DNA of 64,000 bases from NCBI GenBank assembly GCA_025359445.1, contig JANYGB010000044.1:1-64000 (forward strand). Direction: 5' to 3'. This DNA is from Sphingomonadaceae bacterium (GTDB lineage: Bacteria > Pseudomonadota > Alphaproteobacteria > Sphingomonadales > Sphingomonadaceae). Below are positions 29,272 through 38,842 of this stretch, piece by piece. The number at the start of each line of letters is the position of its first letter. Position 1 is the stretch's first letter. Position numbers and translations under genes: made by a program. The notes below the pieces were generated by a model, which made no database searches, was not told the origin of the DNA, and saw only the letters and a program-made list of their open reading frames with translations.

Positions 29272-30183
29272 TTACTGGTACAGTGACCCGGCGTTGACCA
29301 CCGGTTGGGTGTCGCGTTCACCGCACAGTACCACCATGAGATTGCTGACCATCGCCGCCTTGCGCTCATCATCCAGGTGGACGACGTTCTTCTCGCTGAG
29401 CATGCCGAGCGCCATCTCGACCATCCCGACCGCGCCTTCGACCAGCGTTTTGCGCGCTGCAACCACCGCTTCAGCCTGTTGGCGGCGCAGCATCGCCCCG
29501 GCAATCTCCTGCGCATAGGCCAGATGGGTAAAGCCGCATTCATCGACCGAAATCCCGGCCTGCGTCAGCCGCGCGATCAATTCCTTGCGCAGTTCGATCC
29601 CGACCTCGTCATGGTTGCCGCGCAGGGTGACCTCGGCGTGAGTGAAATCGTCATAGGGATAGCGCGAGCCGATGGTGCGCACTGCGGCCTCGATCTGGAC
29701 CATCACGAAGGCCTTGTAATCATCAACATCGTAAAGCGCCTGCGCGGTATCGACCACGCGCCACACCACTTGCGCGGCCATCTCGATCGGGTTGCCGCGC
29801 AGATCGTTGACCTTGATCCGGTCCGAAATCAGATTGTTGGCGCGCACCGAAATCTTGGTCTTGCCCATCCACGGCCAGACCCAGCGCAGCCCCGTGTTGC
29901 GGTCAGACCCGCGGTACGATCCAAACAGCGTGATCGCTGCGGCCTGGTTCGGCTGGATCATGTAGAAGCCCGAAGAGAGTACCACGAGCGCAACCGCGCT
30001 GAGCCCGGTTGGGACGACAAACCCGAACACCGCGCTGTCATCCGGATTGCTGCCAGCAAAGGCGATGATTCGCCAAATGGTCAACGCGAGCAACGCCAGG
30101 AAGGCGAGCAGGATAAGATAGCCGCTGGTGTTCCACGCCGAGCGTTCCCGGCTGGATGTCATAACGTGATGCGAATCGGACAT
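29272..30183 (-). CDS. SPFH (band 7) domain membrane protein
   Basis: A 303-residue protein with two N-terminal transmembrane helices, SGYLILLAFLALLALTIWRI and FGFVVPTGLSAVALVVLSSG. A band-7/stomatin domain (YMIQPNQAAAITLFGSYRGS through GISVDECGFTHLAYAQEIAGAM) and a C-terminal helical part with a second conserved patch (VEGAVGMVEMALGMLSEKNV) follow. SPFH proteins oligomerise as membrane microdomain scaffolds and often regulate membrane proteases, which fits the CPBP protease two genes downstream. The ATG at 30183 follows AAGGGGAACGCAC. It is the first gene of the RHH/CPBP/small-TM operon. Confidence 0.9.
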   Translation of the reverse strand: MSDSHHVMTSSRERSAWNTSGYLILLAFLALLALTIWRIIAFAGSNPDDSAVFGFVVPTGLSAVALVVLSSGFYMIQPNQAAAITLFGSYRGSDRNTGLRWVWPWMGKTKISVRANNLISDRIKVNDLRGNPIEMAAQVVWRVVDTAQALYDVDDYKAFVMVQIEAAVRTIGSRYPYDDFTHAEVTLRGNHDEVGIELRKELIARLTQAGISVDECGFTHLAYAQEIAGAMLRRQQAEAVVAARKTLVEGAVGMVEMALGMLSEKNVVHLDDERKAAMVSNLMVVLCGERDTQPVVNAGSLYQ

Positions 30184-30197
30184 GTGCGTTCCCCTTA

Positions 30198-30220
30198 AAT
30201 ATGATATCATATTAATATCA
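30198..30220. promoter_or_regulatory. AT-rich palindromic operator candidate of the SPFH cassette
   Basis: AATATGATATCATATT (30198-30213) is a perfect 16-bp palindrome. A second TGATAT/ATATCA pair (30202-30207 and 30215-30220) overlaps it with a 7-base spacer. It ends 15 bases upstream of the SPFH start and stands out sharply from the GC-rich surroundings. A half-site repeat of this kind suits a ribbon-helix-helix repressor, such as the one encoded two genes downstream. That link is inference. Confidence 0.6.
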
Positions 30221-30244
30221 CATTCAGGGTTACTGTCAATGGGT

Positions 30245-32029
30245 CTAGAACTGTCTGATTATGTTGAGAAACGCATCACCGTGCGCCTCTAACTTGCGCG
30301 CACCGACCCCGGTGATTTCGCCCATCGCGGCGAGCGAGGCGGGGCGTTGCGTGGCCATTTCACGCAATGTTGAATCGTGGAATACCACGTAAGGCGGCAC
30401 CCCGGCTTCGCTTGCAATCTCACGCCGCAGTTCGCGCAGCGCATCGAATAGCGGATCGCCCACCGGGTTGCTTGCGCCGGGCGCGGCGCGGCGTCCGCGC
30501 GAACCGCGCCCGCGTTCAGGCTTGGCGGCAAGCGCGATCAGGACCGGTATTTCGCCTTTAAGGATATCGCGCGCGTCGCCGCCCAAGGCCAAGCCGCCAT
30601 GCTCGGTCGGCACCAGCGCACCGCGCGCCTGCAATGCCCGGGCGAGCGGGCGAAGCAGATGAGCCTCTTCGCTCGGCACAATCCCGAACACGCTGAGCTG
30701 GTCATGCCCGCGCTGGCTGATTCGTTCGTCGCCTTGCCCGGTCAGCACCTTTTCAAGGTGCCCGAAGCCAAATGCCTGGCCGGTGCGGTATGCGGCCGAA
30801 AGTAGCTTTTGCGCCAGCTGCGTCGCATCGACCACGCCCGGCGCCTCAAGGCAATTGTCGCAATTGCCGCACTTGTCGGGCGGGTCTTCGCCGAAGTGCC
30901 GCAGCAACAGCGCGCGGCGGCACCCGGCAGTCTCAACCAGCAAGGCGAGCGCATCGAGCCGGACCCGTTCGTTGGCGCGGCGGTGTTCCTCAACTTCAGA
31001 CAAGCGCTGGCGGGCGCGGGCAAAATCGTCGGCCGCCCACAGCATGAGTGCCTGCGCGGCATCGCCGTCGCGCCCGGCGCGCCCGGTTTCCTGGTAATAG
31101 GCCTCGATTGACTTGGGCACCCCGGCATGCGCGACGAAGCGCACGTCGGGCTTGTCGATCCCCATCCCGAAGGCCACCGTGGCGACGATAACGGTGTCTT
31201 CGCTGGCCACAAACGCAGCCTGGTTGGCGCTGCGCACCTGCGGATCGAGCCCGGCGTGATACGGCAGCACGGTGCGCCCGGTCGCCGCAGCGAGCTTGTC
31301 AGCAAGGTCTTCGACCTTCTTGCGGGTCTGCGCATAGACGATCCCCGGCCCAGGCTGCTGCGTCATCAGCGCAACGATCTGCCGCACCGGGTTGTCGCGA
31401 TGATTGACCACATATCGAATGTTGGGCCGGTCGAACCCGGCGATGATCAGGCCGTCCTCGGGGATACCGAGCTGGGCAAGAATATCGGCGCGGGTGTGTG
31501 CGTCGGCGGTGGCGGTCAGCGCGAGCCGGGGAATGTCACCGAAGTGATCGAGCAGCGGTCGCAACAGGCGGTAATCGGGGCGGAAATCGTGACCCCATTC
31601 GGACACGCAGTGCGCCTCGTCGATCGCGAACAGCGTGACCGGGGCCTGGCTCAACAGCTCGCGGAAATGGGGCTGGCTGGCGCGTTCGGGCGCGACATAG
31701 AGCAGATCGAGCTCGCCGCCGCGAAAGCGTTCGATTGTCGCCTCACGGTCCATATCGGCGCTGGTCAGGCTGGCGGCGCGAATGCCGTTGGCCGCCGCGC
31801 TGCGCAACTGGTCGTGCATTAGCGCGATCAGCGGCGAGACCACCACGCAAGTGCCGGGCAGCATCACTGCGGGGAGCTGGTACGTGAGAGACTTGCCCGC
31901 GCCCGTGGGCATCACCGCCAGTGTCGATTGCCCGGCCAGCACGCGGTCTATTACCTGATCCTGCACCCCGCGAAAGGCGCTGAACCCGAAGGTCGCGTGA
32001 AGCTGATGGAGGATGGCTGGCGCAGTCAC
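30245..32029 (-). CDS. recQ: ATP-dependent DNA helicase RecQ
   Basis: A 594-residue 3'-5' DNA helicase for replication-fork repair. Walker A is PTGAGKS (41-47), the DEAH box is FAIDEAHCVSEWGHDFRPDYR (from 135), and helicase motifs IV-VI include YYQETGRAGRDG. The zinc-binding region is GCRRALLLRHFGEDPPDKCGNCDNC in shortened form, followed by the winged-helix RQC part. The C-terminal HRDC-like domain ends LAAMGEITGVGARKLEAHGD. All features are of normal length. The start is a GTG at 32029. The gene ends 62 bases before the SPFH gene and follows the hydrolase gene in the same direction. Confidence 0.95.
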   Translation of the reverse strand: MTAPAILHQLHATFGFSAFRGVQDQVIDRVLAGQSTLAVMPTGAGKSLTYQLPAVMLPGTCVVVSPLIALMHDQLRSAAANGIRAASLTSADMDREATIERFRGGELDLLYVAPERASQPHFRELLSQAPVTLFAIDEAHCVSEWGHDFRPDYRLLRPLLDHFGDIPRLALTATADAHTRADILAQLGIPEDGLIIAGFDRPNIRYVVNHRDNPVRQIVALMTQQPGPGIVYAQTRKKVEDLADKLAAATGRTVLPYHAGLDPQVRSANQAAFVASEDTVIVATVAFGMGIDKPDVRFVAHAGVPKSIEAYYQETGRAGRDGDAAQALMLWAADDFARARQRLSEVEEHRRANERVRLDALALLVETAGCRRALLLRHFGEDPPDKCGNCDNCLEAPGVVDATQLAQKLLSAAYRTGQAFGFGHLEKVLTGQGDERISQRGHDQLSVFGIVPSEEAHLLRPLARALQARGALVPTEHGGLALGGDARDILKGEIPVLIALAAKPERGRGSRGRRAAPGASNPVGDPLFDALRELRREIASEAGVPPYVVFHDSTLREMATQRPASLAAMGEITGVGARKLEAHGDAFLNIIRQF

Positions 32030-32039
32030 GCGCCGGGGC

Positions 32040-33248
32040 CTAGCGGCATGACGCGCTTAGCGAAAGGGAACCATAGCCGATCTCTCCACAACCGCTTCTT
32101 CGGCGGCCATGAAAGCGCTGCGGCCGGTGGGTGCATCGTCCGCGACCGCACTGGTAAAGAAGGCCAAGCCTTTTTCCGGTTTTGGAGTCAAACCACAGCC
32201 CGGACTTGAGCCCGTAAGCGTCGCCCGAATGACCGATGCGCTGCCGCCCGTCACCGAACAGATCGTCATGGCAGCCGGAACCTCGCGCACCGATCTGGTG
32301 CACAGCCAGACCGTAGCTGCAGAAAAACCCGCTGGCGGTACCGTCTTCGCCAAGCCCGTTAGAGCCATCGAAGCGCCACTGCGGGCGGGTCATTTCGGCG
32401 AAGGCCTTGTGCGAGAGGAAACCCTTGCCGCCGCGCGCCAGCAGTTGGCCCACTTTTGCCAGATCGCGCATCGAGATGCGCAGTCCGCCTTGGGGAGAAA
32501 ACAGCGCGCCGTTGCTGCCCGGTACATAGCGCGACAGGTCACAGGCGCCATCGGCTGCGGTTACGACCGGGCAGGCGGGCGGCGCTCCCTGCAAATCGTC
32601 TTTCGCGACTTCCCCGCTGGCGCGGTACAGCACGACCGCGCGCGCGGCGCTGGTGGCGCTGCAACCCGACCAGTTGAAGCAAGCCTCCAGCTTCAAAGGC
32701 TTCAGCACCAGACGCGAGATCAACCGGTCGAAGCGTTCACCGGTGACGCGTTCCAGTACGCTCGCCACCACCGGGAAATTGAGGTTGGTATAGTGGAACC
32801 AACCCGATCCCGGTGCGTGTGCGCTGTCCCACAAGTCAGGTTCGCGCAGCCGCTGCTGCAACGTCTCGCCGAGCGGAATGATGTAGCGATCTTCGCCGTC
32901 GAGCAAGCTCGACTGGTGCGAGAGTAGCAGGCGCAGCGTGATGACCTTGTCGGGAAAGGCCGGGTTGCGCAGCGGATAACCCAAGTAGTCAGATACGTCG
33001 CGGTCAAGATCAAGCTTGCCCGCATCCACCAGTCGCATCACCCCCAGCGCAGTAATCAGCTTGGAAATCGAGGCAATCCGCACCGGATCGTCGGCGCTTA
33101 CTTGGCGGTGCGTGCGACGATCAGCCTCGCCCTCGGCCAGCACCGGGCGGATGTGTGTGCGATCAAATGCCACCGCCACCGTTGCGGGCGGCAGGGCGTG
33201 GATCGCTGCCGGGGCGAGCGCAGCCAGAAGCGCAATCAGATATCGCAT
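32040..33248 (-). CDS. Exported serine hydrolase (beta-lactamase/DD-peptidase class C fold), 3' frameshift
   Basis: A signal peptide (MRYLIALLAALAPAAIHALPP) precedes a beta-lactamase-superfamily domain. The motifs are S60-x-x-K63 in RIASISKLITAL, Y153-T-N155 in FHYTNLNF, and H340-S-G in RIGHSGDAYGLKSGLW, all intact. After SKTGK (residue 359) the frame runs into an atypical Arg/Cys-rich tail. The alternate frame reads GLAFFTSAVADDAPTGRSAF and ends at 32057, which looks like the natural family tail. One extra T in the T5 run at 32171-32175 explains this. The hydrolytic domain is otherwise complete, so this is either a sequencing homopolymer error or a mild mutation. It may be a DD-peptidase, esterase or aminopeptidase. 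Confidence 0.85.
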   Translation of the reverse strand: MRYLIALLAALAPAAIHALPPATVAVAFDRTHIRPVLAEGEADRRTHRQVSADDPVRIASISKLITALGVMRLVDAGKLDLDRDVSDYLGYPLRNPAFPDKVITLRLLLSHQSSLLDGEDRYIIPLGETLQQRLREPDLWDSAHAPGSGWFHYTNLNFPVVASVLERVTGERFDRLISRLVLKPLKLEACFNWSGCSATSAARAVVLYRASGEVAKDDLQGAPPACPVVTAADGACDLSRYVPGSNGALFSPQGGLRISMRDLAKVGQLLARGGKGFLSHKAFAEMTRPQWRFDGSNGLGEDGTASGFFCSYGLAVHQIGARGSGCHDDLFGDGRQRIGHSGDAYGLKSGLWFDSKTGKRLGLLYQCGRGRCTHRPQRFHGRRRSGCGEIGYGSLSLSASCR

Positions 33249-33291
33249 TGGCTGGCAGCGTAGCCTTGCGAGCGCCGCTTGGCAAAAAGTC

Positions 33292-34611
33292 TCAGCGTGC
33301 GATCGTCCGGGAAACAGGGCTAACGCGCCACACCGCGTTCCCAACATCGTCGGCGATCAGCAGCGCACCGCTGGCGTCCATCGCGATGCCAACCGGGCGG
33401 CCCTTGGCTTCGCGCTTGGCCAGGTCGATAAACCCCGTCACGAACGGCACCGGCTTGCCCGTAGGCCTGCCCCCGGTGAACGGCACAAACACCACCTGAT
33501 AGCCATAGAGCACAGAGCGGTCCCAGCTGCCGTGTTCGCCAACAAATGCGCCGCCTTGGAACTGTGCTGGCATGGCTCCGCCGTTGACAAATGCCAGTCC
33601 CAGCGCGGCGACATGCGGCCCCAGCGCATAGTCCGGGCGGACAGCACTGGCGACTTTCGCCGGGTCTTGCGGATGGACCCGGATATCGACGTGCTGCCCG
33701 TAATAGCTGTAGGGCCAACCATAAAACGCGCCGGGCTTTACCGAGGTGAGGTAATCTGGGACCAGATTGTTGCCGATCTCGTCCCGTTCGTTGACCACGG
33801 TGTAAAGCGTGTTGGTGCCCGGCTGGAAGGTCAGCCCGTTGGGATTGCGCAGCCCGGTTGCCAGCGGGCGGTGCGCTCCGGTCACCCGGTCGACTTCCCA
33901 GATTCTGGCCCGATCCTTCTCTGCCTCCAACCCGTTCTCGACGATGTTGCTGTTGGATCCAATCCCAACGTAGAGCTTGGTCCCGTCGGGGCTGGCGGCA
34001 AGATCCTTGGTCCAGTGGTGATCGATCGGCCCGCCCGGCAATTCGGTCAGGATCCGGCCCGGCCCGACTCGCGTGCTGCCGGGGGTAAAGGGAAACTCCC
34101 ACAATGCATCGGTAGCCGCGACATAAAGCCGGTCACCGACCACTGCGATCCCGAACGGACTGGTCATCTTGTCAATCAAAACGATGCGCTGGTCAGCCAC
34201 CCCGTCGCCGTTGGTATCGCGTAGCAACAGGACACGGTTGCCGGGTTTTACCGCAGAATGCGCCTTGCCGATAACAAGCTTGAAGATGATCGATTTTGGC
34301 CTGCGCACGGGTTCAAATCCGGGGCCGCCGCTTTCCACCACCAATACGTCGCCGCCCGATAGGGGCAGAATTTTCCGTGGTTGATTAAGATCGCGCGCTA
34401 CCGCTGTAATGGTAAACCCGGCTGGAACGATCGGCGTCTCGCCCGCCCTGAACCCTACGGGAGTGGCGATTCCCATTGGCGGGAATAAATACGCCTGCGG
34501 TTCGGGCAGCTTGGGATCGGGACCATACTGGTCCTCGGCGGCAAATTGAGGTTTCGAGCAAGCTCCCGCGAGCAAGGCAGCGCTGACGGCGACGAGCAGC
34601 CGGGCGTTCAT
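33292..34611 (-). CDS. Sorbosone dehydrogenase-like (beta-propeller) lipoprotein
   Basis: A 439-residue lipoprotein with lipobox LLAGAC and a six-bladed beta-propeller of the soluble glucose/sorbosone dehydrogenase family. Markers are LLLRDTNGDGVADQRIVL, TKLYVGIGSNSN, ATGLRNPNGLTFQPGTNTLY, VNERDEIGNNLVPDYL and GHHDQ-like GEHGSWDRSVLYGYQV. These proteins are thought to be PQQ-dependent dehydrogenases, but the sugar oxidised cannot be assigned. The ATG at 34611 overlaps the TGA of the DUF2231 gene by one base (TGATG). A GTG one codon earlier is an alternative. Confidence 0.9.
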   Translation of the reverse strand: MNARLLVAVSAALLAGACSKPQFAAEDQYGPDPKLPEPQAYLFPPMGIATPVGFRAGETPIVPAGFTITAVARDLNQPRKILPLSGGDVLVVESGGPGFEPVRRPKSIIFKLVIGKAHSAVKPGNRVLLLRDTNGDGVADQRIVLIDKMTSPFGIAVVGDRLYVAATDALWEFPFTPGSTRVGPGRILTELPGGPIDHHWTKDLAASPDGTKLYVGIGSNSNIVENGLEAEKDRARIWEVDRVTGAHRPLATGLRNPNGLTFQPGTNTLYTVVNERDEIGNNLVPDYLTSVKPGAFYGWPYSYYGQHVDIRVHPQDPAKVASAVRPDYALGPHVAALGLAFVNGGAMPAQFQGGAFVGEHGSWDRSVLYGYQVVFVPFTGGRPTGKPVPFVTGFIDLAKREAKGRPVGIAMDASGALLIADDVGNAVWRVSPVSRTIAR

Positions 34612-35063
34612 CACAAGTCACCCCGGCGTTGATGGACATAGGCCAGGCGGCCGCCAAGATGGCCGGTGACGATGAGCGCGAGCACGGTCAGCACCGACAG
34701 CGTAATTCCGCCCGGAACGACCCCGGTCCAGCCATCGCGCGCGTGCACAAAATTGTTCAGCAGCGCGAGGACGACGGTGACGACGGCGAACCCCAAATGC
34801 CAATAGGCTGCGCTTGGCCGGTCAGCGGCAGGGGTGCGGAACAGGTCGATGAGCCCGAAAATCGCTGCGACCCCGCCGATGCCTACGCCAAAGGCCAGCA
34901 GCCACTGCGCGAAATTGGCCCACTGCACCTCTCCGCCGCTGTTCAGGTACGCAACGTCGCACAGCAACGCGCCGACAAAGCAGACAATGGGAAAGTGAAC
35001 GAGCATGGCGTGTACTGGCACGCGCTGGATCGTCGCGTGCGGCCGGAAACCTGTTTCAGCCAT
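34611..35063 (-). CDS. DUF2231 membrane protein
   Basis: A 150-residue protein with four hydrophobic segments and the family hallmark RVPVHAMLVHFPIVCFVGALLCD near the N-terminus, a His-rich first helix. Members often accompany PQQ-dependent or heme/cytochrome dehydrogenases, and here the gene overlaps the start of the sorbosone-dehydrogenase-like gene, so they are probably functional partners. The exact role is unknown. ATG 35063 is chosen; upstream in-frame sequence lacks similarity. Confidence 0.85.
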   Translation of the reverse strand: MAETGFRPHATIQRVPVHAMLVHFPIVCFVGALLCDVAYLNSGGEVQWANFAQWLLAFGVGIGGVAAIFGLIDLFRTPAADRPSAAYWHLGFAVVTVVLALLNNFVHARDGWTGVVPGGITLSVLTVLALIVTGHLGGRLAYVHQRRGDL

Positions 35064-35173
35064 ATTAATTTTCCCGTTGCGCGCATCCCTCCGCTTAAAC
35101 GGGACAATGCGGCGAAGGTTCCGCCGGTGGCTGTTGGCCGATCGAACAGCATGTTCTGCGCAGTGCTTGCGGC

Positions 35174-37792
35174 TCAATCCAGATTTGGCCGCAGCCAGCG
35201 TTCGGCTTCGGCCAGCGCCATGCCGCGCCGCGCCGCGTAGTCTTCGAGCTGGTCGCGGCCGATCCGGGCGACGCCGAAGTATTGGCTTTCGGGATGCGCG
35301 AAGTAGAAGCCAGATACCGCTGAGGTGGGCAGCATCGCTTGGCTCTCGGTCAGCACGATCCCGGCGTTGGTGCCCGCGTCGAGCAAGTCGAACAGCATCG
35401 GTTTGAGGCTGTGGTCGGGGCAGGCGGGATAGCCCGGGGCGGGGCGGATACCGCGATAGTCCTCATGAATCAGCGCGGCGTTGGTCAGTTGCTCGCCCGG
35501 CGCGTAGCCCCACAAGGTGGTGCGGACATGCTGGTGCAACCGCTCGGCAAAAGCTTCGGCGAAACGGTCGGCAAGTGCCTTGAGCAAGATATCATTGTAA
35601 TCGTCGTGACCCGCACGAAAGCGCTCGAGGTGCAGCTCGATGCCGTGGATCGCCACGGCAAACCCGCCGATCCAGTCGCCATCGGGATCGATGAAGTCGG
35701 CCAGGCAGAAGTTCGCGCGGTCTTTGCTCTTGCGGATCTGTTGGCGCAGAAACGGCAGGCGCAGCGGCGGCTGTGGCCCTTCCAAATGCAACAGTACGTC
35801 GTCGTCTTCGCGCGCGCAGGGCCAGAACCCGCAGACGCCTTTGGCGGTGAGCCACTTCTCTTCGATGATCGACTTGAGCATTGCCTGGGCATCGGCAAAC
35901 AGCCCACTGGCGCTTTCGCCAACCACTTCGTCGGTCAGGATCGCGGGGTAGTTGCCGGCCAGTTCCCATGCGCGGAAGAACGGGGTCCAGTCGATCACTT
36001 CGGCCAGGTCGGCCAGATCCCAGTCGGGGAAGGCATGCACCCCTGGCTGTTCGGGCGGCATGACCTTGTCCGACAGGTCTGGCTTGAAACTGTTGGCGCG
36101 CGCATCGCTTAGGCTGAGCAGGATCGATTGCTCCTTGCCCGCGCGGACATCGCGGACGTGCTGGTACTCGGCTGCCGTGGCGGCGATCAGCGGCTCGCAC
36201 TGTGTATCCGACAACAGCTGGCTCGCCACCCCGACCGCGCGGCTCGCATCGAGCACGTGGAGCACCGGGCCTTCATAAGCCGGATCGATCCTGAGCGCGG
36301 TGTGGACCTTGCTGGTGGTCGCCCCGCCGATCAGCAGCGGCAGGGTAAACCCGGCGCGCTGCATTTCCTCGGCGACGGTGACCATCTCGTCGAGACTGGG
36401 AGTGATCAGGCCGGATAATCCGATCATATCGGCGTCCTGCTCGCGCGCGGTCTCCAGGATTTTGGTCCACGGCACCATGACGCCAAGATCGATCACCTCG
36501 TAACCGTTGCATTGTAGCACCACGCCGACGATGTTCTTGCCGATATCGTGGACGTCGCCCTTGACCGTAGCCATCACGATGCGGCCTTTGGCCTTCGCGC
36601 CGGGCAGCTTTTCCGCCTCGATGAACGGGATCAGGTGGGCGACCGCCTTTTTCATCACCCGCGCCGATTTGACCACTTGCGGCAAGAACATCTTGCCCGC
36701 GCCGAACAGATCGCCAACGGTGTTCATGCCGTCCATCAACGGGCCTTCGATGACCTCGATCGGGCGGCCGCCCCGCGCGAAAATTTCCTGCCGGGCTTCC
36801 TCGGTATCATCGACCACGAACATGTCGATGCCTTTGACCAGCGCGTGTTCGATCCGCCGCGCCACGTCCCAGCCGCGCCATTCCTCGGCCTGCTTTTCGG
36901 CTTCAGGCGACGTGCCGCGGAACTTCTCGGCAAGTGTCACCAGCCGGTCGGTCGCGTCGGGACGGCGGTTGAGCACCACGTCTTCGCACAGTTCGCGCAG
37001 TTCGGGATCGATCGTGTCGTAAACGTCAAGCTGCCCGGCGTTGACGATCGCCATGTCCATCCCCGCAGGAATCGCGTGGTAGAGGAACACCGAATGCATC
37101 GCGCGCCGCACCGGCTCGTTGCCGCGGAACGAGAACGACAGGTTGGAGAGCCCGCCCGAGATATGAACGTGCGGGCAGCGCGCCTTGATGTCGCGGGTCG
37201 CCTCGATGAAATCGACCGCGTAGTTGTTGTGCTCCTCGATGCCAGTGGCCACCGCGAAGACGTTGGGATCGAAGATGATGTCCTCGGGCGCGAAGCCGAT
37301 CCCGGTCAGCAGGTCATAGGCCCGCGCACAGATTTCGACCTTGCGCGCCTTGGTGTCGGCCTGACCCGCCTCGTCGAAGGCCATCACCACCACCGCCGCG
37401 CCGTAAGCCATGCATTTGCGCGCGCGATCCAGGAAGGCTTCCTCGCCTTCCTTCATCGAAATCGAATTGACGATCGGCTTGCCTGGCACGCATTTGAGCC
37501 CCGCCTCAATCACCTCCCATTTCGAGCTGTCGACCATCACCGGCACCCGCGCGATATCGGGTTCGGCGGCGATCAGCTTGAGGAAGGTGGTCATGGCGAA
37601 GACCGCGTCGAGCAACCCCTCGTCCATGTTGACGTCGATGATCTGCGCGCCGTTATCGACCTGATTCCGCGCAACCTCGACCGCCTTGGCATAGTCGCCC
37701 GCGAGCACGAGCTTCTTGAATGCCGCCGAGCCGGTGACATTGGTGCGCTCGCCGATATTGACGAAGCTGGAGCCCGAGGGGCGCGTTGCCAT
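35174..37792 (-). CDS. metH: Cobalamin-dependent methionine synthase, C-terminal part (MetH2)
   Basis: An 872-residue protein carrying the last three modules of MetH. Residues 1-280 form the pterin (methyl-tetrahydrofolate) domain, from [17 protein letters not shown] through [23 protein letters not shown]. Residues about 300-530 hold the cobalamin cap and binding domain, with base-off ligand His415 in [13 protein letters not shown]. The rest is the AdoMet reactivation domain ([19 protein letters not shown]). The homocysteine-binding module is on the separate upstream gene. It is the last gene of the operon and begins 3 bases after the MetH1 stop. Confidence 0.95.
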   Translation of the reverse strand: MATRPSGSSFVNIGERTNVTGSAAFKKLVLAGDYAKAVEVARNQVDNGAQIIDVNMDEGLLDAVFAMTTFLKLIAAEPDIARVPVMVDSSKWEVIEAGLKCVPGKPIVNSISMKEGEEAFLDRARKCMAYGAAVVVMAFDEAGQADTKARKVEICARAYDLLTGIGFAPEDIIFDPNVFAVATGIEEHNNYAVDFIEATRDIKARCPHVHISGGLSNLSFSFRGNEPVRRAMHSVFLYHAIPAGMDMAIVNAGQLDVYDTIDPELRELCEDVVLNRRPDATDRLVTLAEKFRGTSPEAEKQAEEWRGWDVARRIEHALVKGIDMFVVDDTEEARQEIFARGGRPIEVIEGPLMDGMNTVGDLFGAGKMFLPQVVKSARVMKKAVAHLIPFIEAEKLPGAKAKGRIVMATVKGDVHDIGKNIVGVVLQCNGYEVIDLGVMVPWTKILETAREQDADMIGLSGLITPSLDEMVTVAEEMQRAGFTLPLLIGGATTSKVHTALRIDPAYEGPVLHVLDASRAVGVASQLLSDTQCEPLIAATAAEYQHVRDVRAGKEQSILLSLSDARANSFKPDLSDKVMPPEQPGVHAFPDWDLADLAEVIDWTPFFRAWELAGNYPAILTDEVVGESASGLFADAQAMLKSIIEEKWLTAKGVCGFWPCAREDDDVLLHLEGPQPPLRLPFLRQQIRKSKDRANFCLADFIDPDGDWIGGFAVAIHGIELHLERFRAGHDDYNDILLKALADRFAEAFAERLHQHVRTTLWGYAPGEQLTNAALIHEDYRGIRPAPGYPACPDHSLKPMLFDLLDAGTNAGIVLTESQAMLPTSAVSGFYFAHPESQYFGVARIGRDQLEDYAARRGMALAEAERWLRPNLD

Positions 37793-37795
37793 TGT

Positions 37796-38842
37796 TCAGG
37801 CCGCCATGATGAAGGGTTCAAGGCCCGCGAGCCGCGTGACCGGTTCGAGCGCCGGGATCTGACGCGGGGCAAGCCCCTCAACCGCGCGCGCCATCGCGGC
37901 GATGTGCGCCGGGGTATTGCCGCAGCACCCGCCCAGAATGTTGACCTGCCCCGCCTCGGCCCATTCGCGCACGAGCGACGCGGTGGTTTCGGGGAGTTCG
38001 TCGTACTCGCCCAGATCGTTGGGCAATCCGGCGTTGGGATAGGCCATCAGCAGGCAATCGGCGATCCCGCTCAAGAGCCGCACATGCGGGCGCAGTTGAG
38101 TCGCGCCGAAGCTGCAGTTGAGCCCGACGGTGACCGGACGCGCATGCCGCACCGCCCACCAGAACGCCTCGACTGTGTGGCCCGACAAATTGCGGCCTGA
38201 TAGGTCGGTCAGCGTCATCGACAGCATCAGCGGCACATCGCGGCCGAGTTCGGCCTCGAGCTGCTTGACCCCGTAAATCGCCGCTTTGGCATTGAGCGTG
38301 TCGAACACTGTTTCGATCAGGATGAAATCCGCCCCGCCTTCGATCAGCGCGGCGGCCTGCTCGCGGTACACGCCCGCAACAGTGTCGAAATCGACCTCGC
38401 GGAAGCCAGGATCATTCACGTCGGGTGAGAGCGACAGAGTCTTGTTGGTCGGCCCGAGCGCGCCCGCGACGAAGCGGACAATTCCGTCCTTGGCGCTCGC
38501 CGCATCGACCGTTTCGCGGATGACTTTCGCCGCGGCGACGTTGATGTCACGAACCAAGTCTTCCGCACCGTAATCGGCCTGGCTGATGCGGTTGGCGTTG
38601 AAGCTGTTGGTCGCCAGGATTCGTGCACCCGCGTCGATATAGGCCTGGCAGATCGAGGCAATCAGCGCGGGCTGGGTCAGGTTGACGAGATCGTTGTTAC
38701 CCTTCTGGTCAAGCGCCAGCCCGGTTTCGCCGCGATAGCCGGCCTCGTCCAGACCGGCGGCCTGGATCGCGGTGCCGTAGGGACCATCCTTGATCAGGAT
38801 CGCCTTGGCGGCTTCTTGCAGCAGCAGTTCGCGCGGGGTCAT
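37796..38842 (-). CDS. metH: Homocysteine S-methyltransferase module of MetH (MetH1)
   Basis: A 348-residue betaine/homocysteine methyltransferase-fold protein equal to the first module of MetH. The opening [23 protein letters not shown], the [19 protein letters not shown] block and the zinc cysteines C243 (GLNCSFG), C306 and C307 ([11 protein letters not shown]) are all present. Alone it could bind zinc-homocysteine, but it would need the separate MetH2 for the B12 cofactor. The two adjacent genes therefore act as a split methionine synthase. It overlaps metF by 4 bases. Confidence 0.95.
   Translation of the reverse strand: MTPRELLLQEAAKAILIKDGPYGTAIQAAGLDEAGYRGETGLALDQKGNNDLVNLTQPALIASICQAYIDAGARILATNSFNANRISQADYGAEDLVRDINVAAAKVIRETVDAASAKDGIVRFVAGALGPTNKTLSLSPDVNDPGFREVDFDTVAGVYREQAAALIEGGADFILIETVFDTLNAKAAIYGVKQLEAELGRDVPLMLSMTLTDLSGRNLSGHTVEAFWWAVRHARPVTVGLNCSFGATQLRPHVRLLSGIADCLLMAYPNAGLPNDLGEYDELPETTASLVREWAEAGQVNILGGCCGNTPAHIAAMARAVEGLAPRQIPALEPVTRLAGLEPFIMAA

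Noticed and set aside
32165..32180. Programmed frameshift in the serine hydrolase
   Set aside because: The change needed is a +1 shift at a simple A/T homopolymer with no slippery heptamer or downstream structure seen. A plain indel is more likely.
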